Below, in pieces: positions 52,755-60,869 of a stretch of DNA of 64,000 bases. The stretch is from NCBI RefSeq assembly GCF_902499335.1, contig NZ_CABVQK010000016.1, positions 62,001 through 126,000 on the forward strand. The letters are read 5' to 3'. The DNA comes from Burkholderia lata. Lineage in GTDB: Bacteria; Pseudomonadota; Gammaproteobacteria; Burkholderiales; Burkholderiaceae. Position 1 is the stretch's first letter. Each line of letters starts with the position of its first letter. The notes beneath the pieces were generated by a model. That model made no database searches. It was given only the letters and a program-made list of their open reading frames with translations, and had not been told where the DNA came from. The position numbers were made by a program, and so were the translations under genes.

Positions 52755-53543
52755 TCAGTGAGCGGAAACGGAATCGAGTCCGGTCGACTTCACGCCCGCC
52801 TGCACGTCGGGCGACGCAAGATAGTCGAGCAGCGCCTTCGCTTCCTTCGGATGCTGCGCGCCAACGGGGATGCCGGCGGCGAAGCGCGTCACGGACTGCA
52901 ACGATTCGGGAATCTTGCCGACGTAGGTCGCCCCCTTGACCGGCAGCAGCTCGCTCACCTGCTGGAAGCCGATTTCGTAGTCGCCGTTCGCGACGACCGA
53001 TGCCACCGGAATCCGCGGAATCATCTTCGCCTTCGACTTCACCTGTTCCTCGATGCCGAGCTTCCTGAACAGCTCGCGTTCGATATACACGCCGCTCGCG
53101 CTGTCCGAATAGGCGATCGACCTGGCATGCAGCAGCACCTGCTTCAGGCTTTCGGCGGAGCTGATGTCGGGCTTGGCCGCGCCGTCGCGCACGACCATGC
53201 CGATGCGCGAATCCGCCAGCTCGACCCGCGATCCCGGGACGACCTTGCCCTGCCTGATCAGGTCGTCGAGTGCGTAGCCGACCATGATCACCGCGTCGGC
53301 GGGCTCACCGCGCGCGAGCCGGTTCGGAATCGCTTCGGGCGACTTGCCCATCGACGGGCCGAGCGCGGTATCGAGCGTATGGCCCGTCGTCGATTCGAAC
53401 CGGGGGCCGAGCAGCTTGTAGGCGGCGGTGAAGCCGCCCGAGCTCATCACGTGAAGTTCGGCGGCCTGCACGTTGGCCGCAACCGCCGTGGTGACGACCA
53501 GCGCGGTCGCACAAATTTTCAGGAGCAGGTTTCTCATGGTCAT
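52755..53543 (-). CDS. Periplasmic substrate-binding protein, ModA-like family (orphan)
   Basis: The 262-residue protein has a signal peptide (LLLKICATALVVTTAVAANVQAAE) and a type 2 periplasmic-binding fold like ModA: LHVMSSGGFTAAYKLLGPRFE, then ADAVIMVGYALDDLI and IAYSDSASGVYIERELFRKLG. Relatives in this subgroup accompany transporters for organic acids rather than molybdate. No ABC permease or ATPase is nearby; instead it follows an MHS-family symporter gene by 59 bases. Starts at 53543 or 53537 are both possible, with weak ribosome sites. Confidence 0.83.
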   Translation of the reverse strand: MTMRNLLLKICATALVVTTAVAANVQAAELHVMSSGGFTAAYKLLGPRFESTTGHTLDTALGPSMGKSPEAIPNRLARGEPADAVIMVGYALDDLIRQGKVVPGSRVELADSRIGMVVRDGAAKPDISSAESLKQVLLHARSIAYSDSASGVYIERELFRKLGIEEQVKSKAKMIPRIPVASVVANGDYEIGFQQVSELLPVKGATYVGKIPESLQSVTRFAAGIPVGAQHPKEAKALLDYLASPDVQAGVKSTGLDSVSAH

Positions 53544-53602
53544 GGTCGTACGGATTCGCGTGGGTTCGTGTGGGTTCCTGAACATTCCGGATGGGCCGGC
53601 CG

Positions 53603-54898
53603 TCAATGCGCCGGCGTCAGCGTCGCGGTACGGTGACGATAGAGCGCGAACGTCGCAAGAAGCGCGCACACCGCGGCGAAGCTCATCCAGTATCCCGGTG
53701 CGGCCTTGTCGCCCGTCATGTGAATGAGCGCGGTCGAGATGGCCGGCGTGAAGCCGCCGAACACGGCCGTCGCGAGGCTGTACGCGAGCGAGAAGCCTGC
53801 GACGCGCACCTGCACCGGCATCACCTCCGTGAGCGCCACGACCATCGCACCGTTATAGATCCCGTACATGAACGAGAGCCACAGGAGGACGAGCAGCATG
53901 TTGACGAACGACGGCGCGTGCGCGAGCAACGACAGCGCCGGGTAGGCGGTCACGACGGTGAGCACCGTCATGCCGACCAGCAGCGGCCGGCGGCCGATCC
54001 GGTCGGACAGCGCACCGCCGATCGGCAGCCACACGAAGTTCGACACGCCGACGCACAGCGTCACGAGCAGGCTGTCGGCGGTGCTCAAATGCAGCACCGT
54101 CTTGCCGAAGGTCGGCGCGTAGACCGTGATCAGATAGAAGCTCGTGGTGGTCATCGCGACCAGCATCATGCCGGCAACCACGACACCCCAGTTCTGCACC
54201 AGCGTACCGAACACTTCCTTCATGCCCGGACGATGCTTGCGCGCCTTGAATTCCTGGGTTTCCTCCAGGTTGCGGCGCAGCATGAAGATGAACGGCACGA
54301 TCATGCAGCCGACGAAGAACGGCGCGCGCCATCCCCATGCGGCGATGGCCGACGCGCTCAGCCATTGATTCAGTGCAAAGCCCAGGCCCGCCGCGACGAC
54401 GATCGCGACCTGCTGGCTGGCGGACTGCCAGCTCGTGTAGAAGCCCTTGCGGCCGGGCGTCGCCAGCTCGGCGAGATAGACCGATACGCCGCCCAGCTCG
54501 GCACCGGCGGAGAAGCCCTGCAGCAGCCGGCCGAGCAGCACGAGCGCGGGCGCCAGCAGGCCGATCGTCGCGTAGCCCGGCACGAACGCGATCAGGATGG
54601 TGCCGCTCGCCATGATGGACAGCGTGACGATCAGACCCTTGCGCCGGCCGACGTCGTCGATGTACGCGCCCAGCACGATCGCGCCCAGCGGCCGCATCAG
54701 GAAGCCGGCGCCGAACACGGCGAAGGTCATCATCAGCGATGCGAACTCGCTTTGCGCGGGAAAGAAGACGTTGGCGATCTGCGTGGCGTAGAAGCCGAAC
54801 AGGAAGAAGTCGAACTGCTCGAGAAAATTCCCGGCTGTGACGCGGAAAACCGCGGCGGCCTTCGAACGTTCGGTCGGAAGGCTGGACGAGGGGTGCAT
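53603..54898 (-). CDS. MHS-family major facilitator symporter (citrate/tricarballylate type)
   Basis: This 431-residue protein has twelve predicted membrane helices and the MFS loop DDVGRRKGLIVTLSIMASGT (loop 2-3), plus GRLLQGFSAGAELGGVSVYLAE of the metabolite:H+ symporter subgroup. N-terminal GNFLEQFDFFLFGFYATQIANVFF strongly resembles citrate-proton symporters (CitA/CitH). AGGAGA lies seven bases before the ATG. It is upstream of the orphan binding protein on the same strand and divergent from a diguanylate cyclase. With the DctA-like protein it makes this an organic-acid uptake locus. Confidence 0.92.
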   Translation of the reverse strand: MHPSSSLPTERSKAAAVFRVTAGNFLEQFDFFLFGFYATQIANVFFPAQSEFASLMMTFAVFGAGFLMRPLGAIVLGAYIDDVGRRKGLIVTLSIMASGTILIAFVPGYATIGLLAPALVLLGRLLQGFSAGAELGGVSVYLAELATPGRKGFYTSWQSASQQVAIVVAAGLGFALNQWLSASAIAAWGWRAPFFVGCMIVPFIFMLRRNLEETQEFKARKHRPGMKEVFGTLVQNWGVVVAGMMLVAMTTTSFYLITVYAPTFGKTVLHLSTADSLLVTLCVGVSNFVWLPIGGALSDRIGRRPLLVGMTVLTVVTAYPALSLLAHAPSFVNMLLVLLWLSFMYGIYNGAMVVALTEVMPVQVRVAGFSLAYSLATAVFGGFTPAISTALIHMTGDKAAPGYWMSFAAVCALLATFALYRHRTATLTPAH

Positions 54899-55259
54899 CG
54901 GGGTGTCTCCTGAAAATCCTGGAATACGCGAGAGGGGCGAGGCGATTGTCGTTTTCCGGCATGTTCGCTCGGCGCCGGTCAAACGATAAGTGCAATTTTT
55001 GGAAGGATTGATGTTGATTCGTTATCAATCGAAGTGCCAGCGGCGCGTGTCATCGCACATCGTTCCCGGCGGCGGCACGCGCCCGATGCAAGGCTTTGCA
55101 GGACCGGCCAGGCGAACTCGCATACGTTTGCGCTCCCGTGTGCGATCGCACTCGCCCGCTGGCTGCCATGCCGGCCTCGATTTTCTGTTAACCGTGCCGT
55201 TAACCGTGATTTGACCCGCGCCGGAGCCATTGCCGCCGGCCTCCCATACGAGCACGAGC
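54899..55259. other. Divergent promoter region between MHS transporter and diguanylate cyclase
   Basis: The 361 bases carry no supportable gene. They include two exact copies of GTTAACCGTG (55187-55196 and 55199-55208) 52-73 bases before the cyclase start, and A/T-richer sequence near 54985-55025 next to the transporter promoter. Confidence 0.4.
55187..55208. repeat. Ten-base direct repeat GTTAACCGTG, 12-base period
   Basis: GTTAACCGTG occurs at 55187-55196 and 55199-55208 separated by CC. The spacing of 12 is about one helical turn, so a dimeric protein could bind one face of the DNA. It lies close upstream of the diguanylate cyclase gene. Confidence 0.65.
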
Positions 55260-56783
55260 ATGCGCGCATTCACCTCGATCGAGAAAATTGCCGACTGGGC
55301 CGGACGCAACCATCTCGCCGTTGGCGCATTGGGTACGTTGATGTCGCTGGCGGCGCTCGGGATCAGCGCGGCGACACTGTGGGCCGGGCGCAGCGAAGTG
55401 ATAGAACACGCACACGAGACGTCGCGCAACGTCGCAGCCGTACTGGTGAGCCAGATCGCGCGCACAGTCGAAACGTCGAACAACGCACTGGTCGCGCTCG
55501 CGTCCGATCTCGGCAAGCCCGCGGTGCGGCGGATGGATGCCGGGCTGCGGCACGATCTGCTGTTCGAGCGCACCGCAGCGCAATATGTGACCGGCATGGG
55601 CGTGACCGACCGGCGCGGCCAGATGATCGACGGTTGCTGCGGCACGACCCATCATTGGGATTTCAGCGATCGCGACTACTTCAAGGTCCATCGCGATGCC
55701 GACAACGTTGGCCTCTACGTGTCCGAGGCCTATCGTGCGCGCTCGCGCGGCGGCAAGGAATCCATCGCGCTGTCGCGGCGCATCGACCGGCCGGATCATA
55801 CGTTCAACGGCATCGCGGTGGTCGCCATCGACATCGCCTATTTCGAGCAGCTCCTGTCCGGTCTCGATGTCGGGCCGAACGGGGTCAGCGCGATCCTGCG
55901 CGCGGACGGCGCGATCCTCGCGAGAAATCCGTCGTTGAACGACAGCCAGATGAACCACCTGCGTCACTCGAAAGCCTTCGATCGGATGGTGCACAGTGTA
56001 TCGGGCTTCTATCCCGCTCGTTCGACCATCGACGGCACCATGCGGCTGTATACGTACCAGCGGGTGCCGGGCACGCCGCTGATTGCCGTCGTCGCACCGG
56101 CCGAGCGCGACGTGCTGGCGAGCATTACACGCCTGTCGTGGACGGTAGGTGTGTCCGCAACCGTGATCAGCGCACTCTTCTGCGCGGTGGTATGGCTGCT
56201 TGCGTTTGCGCTACGGGACAACCTGCGCAAGCAGACGCTGCTCACGGATCTCACGCGGACCGATCCGCTGACGGGCCTGTGCAACCGCCGCGCCCTCGAT
56301 ATCGCGCTGGCCGACGAATGGGAACGGCTGCAGCGGGGCAGCAACGGCAGCCTGTCGATCCTGTTCATCGATGCCGACCACTTCAAGCAGTACAACGACA
56401 GGCATGGGCATGCGGAAGGCGATACGGCGCTGCGCTTTCTCGCTGAATGCATCCGCACGCACACGCGACGGCGCGGCGATCTCGCCGCGCGCTACGGCGG
56501 CGAGGAGTTCGTCGCGGTGCTGCCGGATACGGACGAAAGCGGTGCCGCGCAGGTCGCGGAGGCGATTCGCCGCGAAGTCGAACGCAACCGGCTCGACGGG
56601 TTTGCGGAAACCGTTCCGGCCTTCACCGTCAGCATCGGCTGCGCGACCGGCCATCGCGCGCGCCCCGCGTCCGTGCATGCGCTGTCGCGTCAGGCGGACA
56701 TGGCGCTTTATCGTGCGAAGCGCGAAGGCCGCAACCGGGTGTGTTGCGCCGACACGGAGCCGTGCGCACGCTCGGCTGCCTGA
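55260..56783 (+). CDS. Membrane diguanylate cyclase with periplasmic sensor domain (GGDEF)
   Basis: This 507-residue protein has a first membrane helix at about 18-43, a large periplasmic domain of double-Cache type (residues about 45-290, including HHWDFSDRDYFKVHRDADNVGLYVSEAYRARSRGGKESIALSRRI), a second helix at about 298-322 and a C-terminal GGDEF domain. The active motif GGEEF is at 413-417 and the I-site RRGD at 404-407 stands exactly five residues before it. The sensor is of the kind that binds small ligands. Its start is uncertain because the ribosome site is weak; 55230 is an alternative. Confidence 0.92.
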   Translation: MRAFTSIEKIADWAGRNHLAVGALGTLMSLAALGISAATLWAGRSEVIEHAHETSRNVAAVLVSQIARTVETSNNALVALASDLGKPAVRRMDAGLRHDLLFERTAAQYVTGMGVTDRRGQMIDGCCGTTHHWDFSDRDYFKVHRDADNVGLYVSEAYRARSRGGKESIALSRRIDRPDHTFNGIAVVAIDIAYFEQLLSGLDVGPNGVSAILRADGAILARNPSLNDSQMNHLRHSKAFDRMVHSVSGFYPARSTIDGTMRLYTYQRVPGTPLIAVVAPAERDVLASITRLSWTVGVSATVISALFCAVVWLLAFALRDNLRKQTLLTDLTRTDPLTGLCNRRALDIALADEWERLQRGSNGSLSILFIDADHFKQYNDRHGHAEGDTALRFLAECIRTHTRRRGDLAARYGGEEFVAVLPDTDESGAAQVAEAIRREVERNRLDGFAETVPAFTVSIGCATGHRARPASVHALSRQADMALYRAKREGRNRVCCADTEPCARSAA

Positions 56784-56981
56784 CTCATGACGCGCGTGAT
56801 GCTGCTCGTCTCCAGGCAGCCTTCGCATCGAATTCGCCCGAAAAGCAGGGAAGCCGGCGCGTAGTCGTCCGCCGCCACCGAGCCGCGACGGGTGCATCGA
56901 ATCCGACGCCCGACATGTTCAGCACCGGGAATTAACCAGATAGTGGGAATTCGCGCGCATTGCATTCGACGCGAAACAAAT

Positions 56982-56999
56982 CCGTAACGGCCGCGTAAC
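56982..56999 (+). promoter_or_regulatory. Pho-box-like direct repeat
   Basis: CCGTAAC, four bases (GGCC), then GCGTAAC. The seven-four-seven layout equals that of PhoB sites, though the sequence matches the E. coli consensus only partly. It lies 50 bases before the start of an acid-phosphatase-like gene. Confidence 0.35.
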
Positions 57000-57048
57000 G
57001 ATCGATCACCACAATTCGCCATCTTCGACCATCAGGATGGAGTCTTGC

Positions 57049-59007
57049 ATGTCTGCGTCACGAAGCCGTTTCCCGCTGCACGTCGCAGCCTTGTCGAGTG
57101 CGATCGTGCTGGCTGCCTGCGGCGGCGGCGACGATGTCAGGTCGACCGGCACCCCAGCGGCGGCCATTCCGGCGCCGCCCGCCGACCCCGGCTTCGTCGA
57201 CAGCGCACCGCTACCGAGCGTCCCCGCGTTCGTCGACAACATCGCGACCAACCAGCGCGGCGATGCGCGCTATGCGACGCTGTCGACCAATGCCGCGGTG
57301 CGCGTGGTGAGCCGTTTCCTCGATCTCTGGCAGCCGTCGACAATGCTGGTCGACGCGGGCGTGAGCGCGCCTGCGAACGGCGCGTTTCCGGCCATCTCGC
57401 CGTCCACCTGCTCCGGATTGCCCGGCAACGGCACGCCGTGCGGCACGATCCTGAACGACACCGTGCTGTCGGCCAACGTGCAGTACGTGGTCAACGCGAC
57501 GACCGCCCGCACGCAACAGCAGGCCGATGCCGCGTACTACGACGACCGGCGCGGCAAGGGATTCAGCGTGACCGACGGCATGGGCCCGCTCACCGCCGCA
57601 TGGCGCACCGCGGCCCAGCAGACGACCAGCATCACCAGCATTCCGTCCGACGCGACGACGGTGCTGTACAACGACTCGGGCAATAACGTCGGTGTCGGCA
57701 GCAGCACGAACGCGAGCTTCGGGAAAGTCGTCGACCTGCTCAACGAAATGGGCAACAACGCGTCGACCGAGCCCTCGAAGCGCTTCTTCAAGTACGCGCG
57801 CCCGTACCGCTGGAGCACGAACGTCGTGGTCGCGCCGACGCTCGTTCCGGCGGAAAGCACGACGCCCGCGACCGACGGCGGTTTCATCAGCGGCCACGAG
57901 GCCGAAGCGATGCGCGATGCAACGACGATGGCGTGGCTCGTGCCTGAGCGCTTCCAGGAGATGGTCGGTCGCGGCCTCGAGCTCGGCGAGAACCGGATCC
58001 TCGCCGGCATGCACTCGCCGCTCGACGTGATCGGCGGCCGCATGCTCGCGCTGGCGGTCAGCGCGGCGAACCTGACCGCATACGCCAGCGATGCGCAGAC
58101 CGCGTACACGCAGGCCCACCAGGCGCTGCAGCAGCTGACGGGGACGAGCGCCACGACGTTCTCCGCATTCGCGCACTCCGGCACGGCGACGACCGACCGG
58201 TTCGCCGACTACGCGACGAACAAGGCCGCGTTCCTGCGCCGCATGACGTTCGGCTTCGGCGCAATCGAATCGACGGACGCGCCGCCGGTCGTGCCGAAGG
58301 GCGCGGAGATCCTGCTGCAGACGCGCTTCCCGTACCTGAGCGCCGACCAGCGGCGCGTCGTGCTGAAAACCACCGAACTGCCGTCCGGCTATCCGGTCAT
58401 GGACGATGCGGAAGGCTGGGGGCGCCTGAACCTGTTCGCGGCAGCCGACGGCTACGGCACGTTCAACGGCAACGTGATCGTGTCGATGGATGCGTCGCAG
58501 GGCGGGCTCAATGCGGCCGACCTGTGGCGCAACGACGTCGCGGGCGCCGGCAAGCTGACGCTGCAAGGCAGCGGCACGCTGACGCTGGCGGGCAACAACA
58601 GCTACACGGGCGGCACGCAGGTGAGCGGCGGCACGCTGGCGGCCGCGTCGACGACGGCGTTCGGCAAAGGCGACGTGTACGTCGGCTCGGGCGGCGGCGT
58701 GAAGATCGCGGCCGGTGCACCTGTGACGATCGCGACCCGCTATACGCAACTCGACAACACGACGCTCGAACTCGACATCGACGGCAACGGCGGCGGACGC
58801 CTGCGCGTGGGCGGCCCGCTCACCGTCACGGGCGGCACGCTGCGCGTGAAATTCGTGAACGGTTACGCACCGAAGGCCGGCGATACCATCGCGCTGATCG
58901 ACGGCGCGGCCGGTGCGGCGAAGTTCTCGATGGTGACGGTCGACGGGTTCAAGGCAACGCCCGTTTATACCGCGACGGGCGTGTCGATCGTGCTGTCGGC
59001 GGCGTAA
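57049..59007 (+). CDS. PAP2-family acid phosphatase lipoprotein with C-terminal autotransporter-type repeat
   Basis: The 652-residue protein begins with a lipoprotein signal (SSAIVLAACGGGDD). The central part is a PAP2/haloperoxidase-type phosphatase: motif KRFFKYARP (K-X6-RP), GGFISGHEAEA, and GENRILAGMHSPLDVIGGRM hold the three catalytic motifs. From about residue 500 it continues with GKLTLQGSGTLTLAGNNSYTGGTQVSGGTLAAAS, an autotransporter-associated beta-strand repeat, and more beta-rich sequence. No membrane-spanning translocator barrel is present, and the end is VLSAA. The start follows GGAG by six bases. It should be a surface or periplasmic phosphatase. Confidence 0.9.
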   Translation: MSASRSRFPLHVAALSSAIVLAACGGGDDVRSTGTPAAAIPAPPADPGFVDSAPLPSVPAFVDNIATNQRGDARYATLSTNAAVRVVSRFLDLWQPSTMLVDAGVSAPANGAFPAISPSTCSGLPGNGTPCGTILNDTVLSANVQYVVNATTARTQQQADAAYYDDRRGKGFSVTDGMGPLTAAWRTAAQQTTSITSIPSDATTVLYNDSGNNVGVGSSTNASFGKVVDLLNEMGNNASTEPSKRFFKYARPYRWSTNVVVAPTLVPAESTTPATDGGFISGHEAEAMRDATTMAWLVPERFQEMVGRGLELGENRILAGMHSPLDVIGGRMLALAVSAANLTAYASDAQTAYTQAHQALQQLTGTSATTFSAFAHSGTATTDRFADYATNKAAFLRRMTFGFGAIESTDAPPVVPKGAEILLQTRFPYLSADQRRVVLKTTELPSGYPVMDDAEGWGRLNLFAAADGYGTFNGNVIVSMDASQGGLNAADLWRNDVAGAGKLTLQGSGTLTLAGNNSYTGGTQVSGGTLAAASTTAFGKGDVYVGSGGGVKIAAGAPVTIATRYTQLDNTTLELDIDGNGGGRLRVGGPLTVTGGTLRVKFVNGYAPKAGDTIALIDGAAGAAKFSMVTVDGFKATPVYTATGVSIVLSAA

Positions 59008-59037
59008 CCGGCATCGGGCATCGATCCCGGCAGCGAG

Positions 59038-59053
59038 GCCGCCCGACGGCGGC
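59038..59053 (+). terminator. Hairpin after the phosphatase gene
   Basis: GCCGCC pairs with GGCGGC across a four-base loop, 30 bases past the phosphatase stop; the pairing extends outward with one mismatch. No T-run. Confidence 0.4.
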
Positions 59054-59303
59054 TTCGGCTGGGGCTGGGGCTTCGGCTCAGGCGAAGCGAGCGGGCGCCG
59101 CCGTGCCCCGATCGCGACAGCAACGCGCGGCCGCACCGAGCGTCCGCCGACCTGAACCGGCGCCGTGCGGGAGCGCGAGGATGTCCTCCTGGCGTTGCAG
59201 GCTGATCGGCCATTCGCGCGCATCTTCGCGCGTCCGAAGCGCGCGGTTTTCATCCTCGTCGCATCACGCGGCACTCTGCGTAAACCCCATCTCAGCACAG
59301 ACT

Positions 59304-59326
59304 AAAATCCCTTATAATGGGATTTT
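59304..59326. repeat. Perfect inverted repeat with TATAAT in its loop
   Basis: AAAATCCC and GGGATTTT are exact complements around a seven-base centre TTATAAT. The A-tract, stem and T-tract look like a terminator, while the centre contains a consensus -10 hexamer at 59313-59318. It stands in a low-GC island. Confidence 0.5.
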
Positions 59327-59638
59327 ATTAACCATATCAGCACATATATCCAGTCAATATTCTTGATAGTCCTGAATTACGGTTTTTCTTTCATTTTCAT
59401 TGCGACGCCAGCCGCCCTGCGCGACGCGCTCGCCCGGTGAGCAGCAACGCGGTTTTTCTTCCGCGTCACCCGGTGTTTTTTTCTGGATATGATCGTGGGC
59501 CGGACCGGGCGTGTCGCACCGACCTGCCGGAAGTCATCCAGGCGGATCGCGCATGGCGCGGTCGTACTACCCGCGCCCGGGCAGCATGAGCCGGCTTCGG
59601 CCGGCATCGATTTCGAGACGGGATGCATTAGCCACACC

Positions 59639-60583
59639 ATGAACCTGCACGCTGAAACACTGTGCTTCTCGGATGTGTTCCTCCATTCCCAGGCGATCGT
59701 GAACTGGTCGCAGCACTACGACCAGATCAGTCCGGGCACGGCCACGACCACGCTGCGCCAGGTCGCCGGCCAGCGCTTTCACGTCTTTCGCGAACGCATC
59801 AACCAGCGCGTGATGCAGCACGGCCTGGCGCCGCGCGACCGCCTTTGCTTCGCGCTGCCGATTGCCAGTACCGTCGCGCCGGTGGTCCAGGGGCGCACCG
59901 TCGAGCGCCCGAGCCTGCTGACCTTGCGCGGCGGCGAGGAGTTCGTCGCCCACCTGCCGTGCGACACGGAAGTGCTCGCCTTCACGATCGATCGCACGCT
60001 CACGGCCGATCGCGAACTGGACGAACTCGCGAACCTGCCCGCTCGGGTCCTGAAGCAGCCGGTGCTGCCGATCTCGCCCACGCGCTACCGCCATGCGCTG
60101 GACGGCCTCGAACGCGTGCTCTGCCAGGCACTCGACAACGGTTCGCTCACGGCCCGCGATGGGTTCGACGAACGCGTGCTCGCGCACAGCGTCGTCGGCA
60201 TCCTGCTCGACCTCGTGCAGTCCGACGATCCGGATGCCGGTGCGCTGCCGTCGGCATCGACGCAAAGCTATATCGTTCGCCGCAGCCAGGAGATCGCACT
60301 GGAAAGCGACGACGTGCCGACGGTCATCGATCTCTGTCATCACCTTCGAATCAGCCGCCGCACGCTGCAATACAGCTTCCAGAACGTCGTCGGCACCACG
60401 CCGACGGCCTACCTCCGCTCGATCCGGCTGAACGCCGTGCGGCGCTTCCTGAGGACGACGCCCGAAACGATGCGGATCGGCGACGCGGCAGCGCAATTCG
60501 GCTTCTGCCACTTCGGGCGTTTTTCCGCGTACTACCAGCAACATTTCCACGAGTTGCCGTCGCACACGCCGCGCCTGAGCTGA
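59639..60583 (+). CDS. AraC-family transcriptional regulator of the permease/dehydrogenase genes
   Basis: This 314-residue regulator has an N-terminal sensing region (SDVFLHSQAIVNWSQHYDQISPGTATTTLRQV and ERPSLLTLRGGEEFVAHLPCDTEVL) and a C-terminal AraC DNA-binding domain (from about 210: PTVIDLCHHLRISRRTLQYSFQNVVGTTPTAYLRSIRLNAVRRFL, then RIGDAAAQFGFCHFGRFSAYYQQHFHELPS). The layout recalls EutR/FeaR-type activators of amine catabolism. No good ribosome site precedes ATG 59639, so the start is tentative. It lies immediately before the APC permease gene and is the probable activator acting at the repeated 19-base element. Confidence 0.87.
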   Translation: MNLHAETLCFSDVFLHSQAIVNWSQHYDQISPGTATTTLRQVAGQRFHVFRERINQRVMQHGLAPRDRLCFALPIASTVAPVVQGRTVERPSLLTLRGGEEFVAHLPCDTEVLAFTIDRTLTADRELDELANLPARVLKQPVLPISPTRYRHALDGLERVLCQALDNGSLTARDGFDERVLAHSVVGILLDLVQSDDPDAGALPSASTQSYIVRRSQEIALESDDVPTVIDLCHHLRISRRTLQYSFQNVVGTTPTAYLRSIRLNAVRRFLRTTPETMRIGDAAAQFGFCHFGRFSAYYQQHFHELPSHTPRLS

Positions 60584-60641
60584 GCCCGCGAACGCGTCGC
60601 GGCCGCACATCCGGGTAATCCCCTGCCGCCCGGCGCATGCG

Positions 60642-60686
60642 GATTGCCGATAGCGGACAACGCCCGCTTTTTCGGCACCGTAAATT
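60642..60686 (+). promoter_or_regulatory. Repeated 19-base element plus -10 box upstream of the APC permease
   Basis: GATTGCCGATAGCGGACAA (60642-60660) is identical to 62454-62472. One differing base is followed by a shared GCCCGC (60662-60667), and TAAATT at 60681-60686 fits a -10 box. The element overlaps where the -35 would lie, as expected for an activator-dependent promoter. The permease ATG is about 180 bases beyond. Confidence 0.7.
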
Positions 60687-60869
60687 TTGTCGTCGGCCTG
60701 TTCCGCATCGCACTGCACCGTACCGGGCGGCCGTCCAAGCGCACACCTGTGCCGTCGTCGGACGTCAGCATCCATGGCCGGTCCGCCAGGATCGGCCCGC
60801 GGCACAGGGATATTGATCAGGCATGCCGGTGTCGACTCCTGACGGACGATCCGGTCAGCGGGACTACTC

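Larger units (their letters stand above)
59008..59638. other. Intergenic region with a low-GC segment before the AraC gene
   Basis: These 631 bases contain no gene I can support. A hairpin at 59038-59053 follows the phosphatase gene. The segment 59290-59490 drops sharply in GC, holds the inverted repeat 59304-59326 and several T-runs (three blocks of GTTTTT), and then returns to high GC before the AraC gene. The AraC promoter is probably here. Confidence 0.45.

Noticed and set aside
59304..59326. Possible dif or integrase attachment site
   Set aside because: The arms and centre length recall recombinase core sites, but the sequence does not match dif and no integrase, tRNA or flanking direct repeat is visible. 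It is kept only as an inverted repeat of unknown role.
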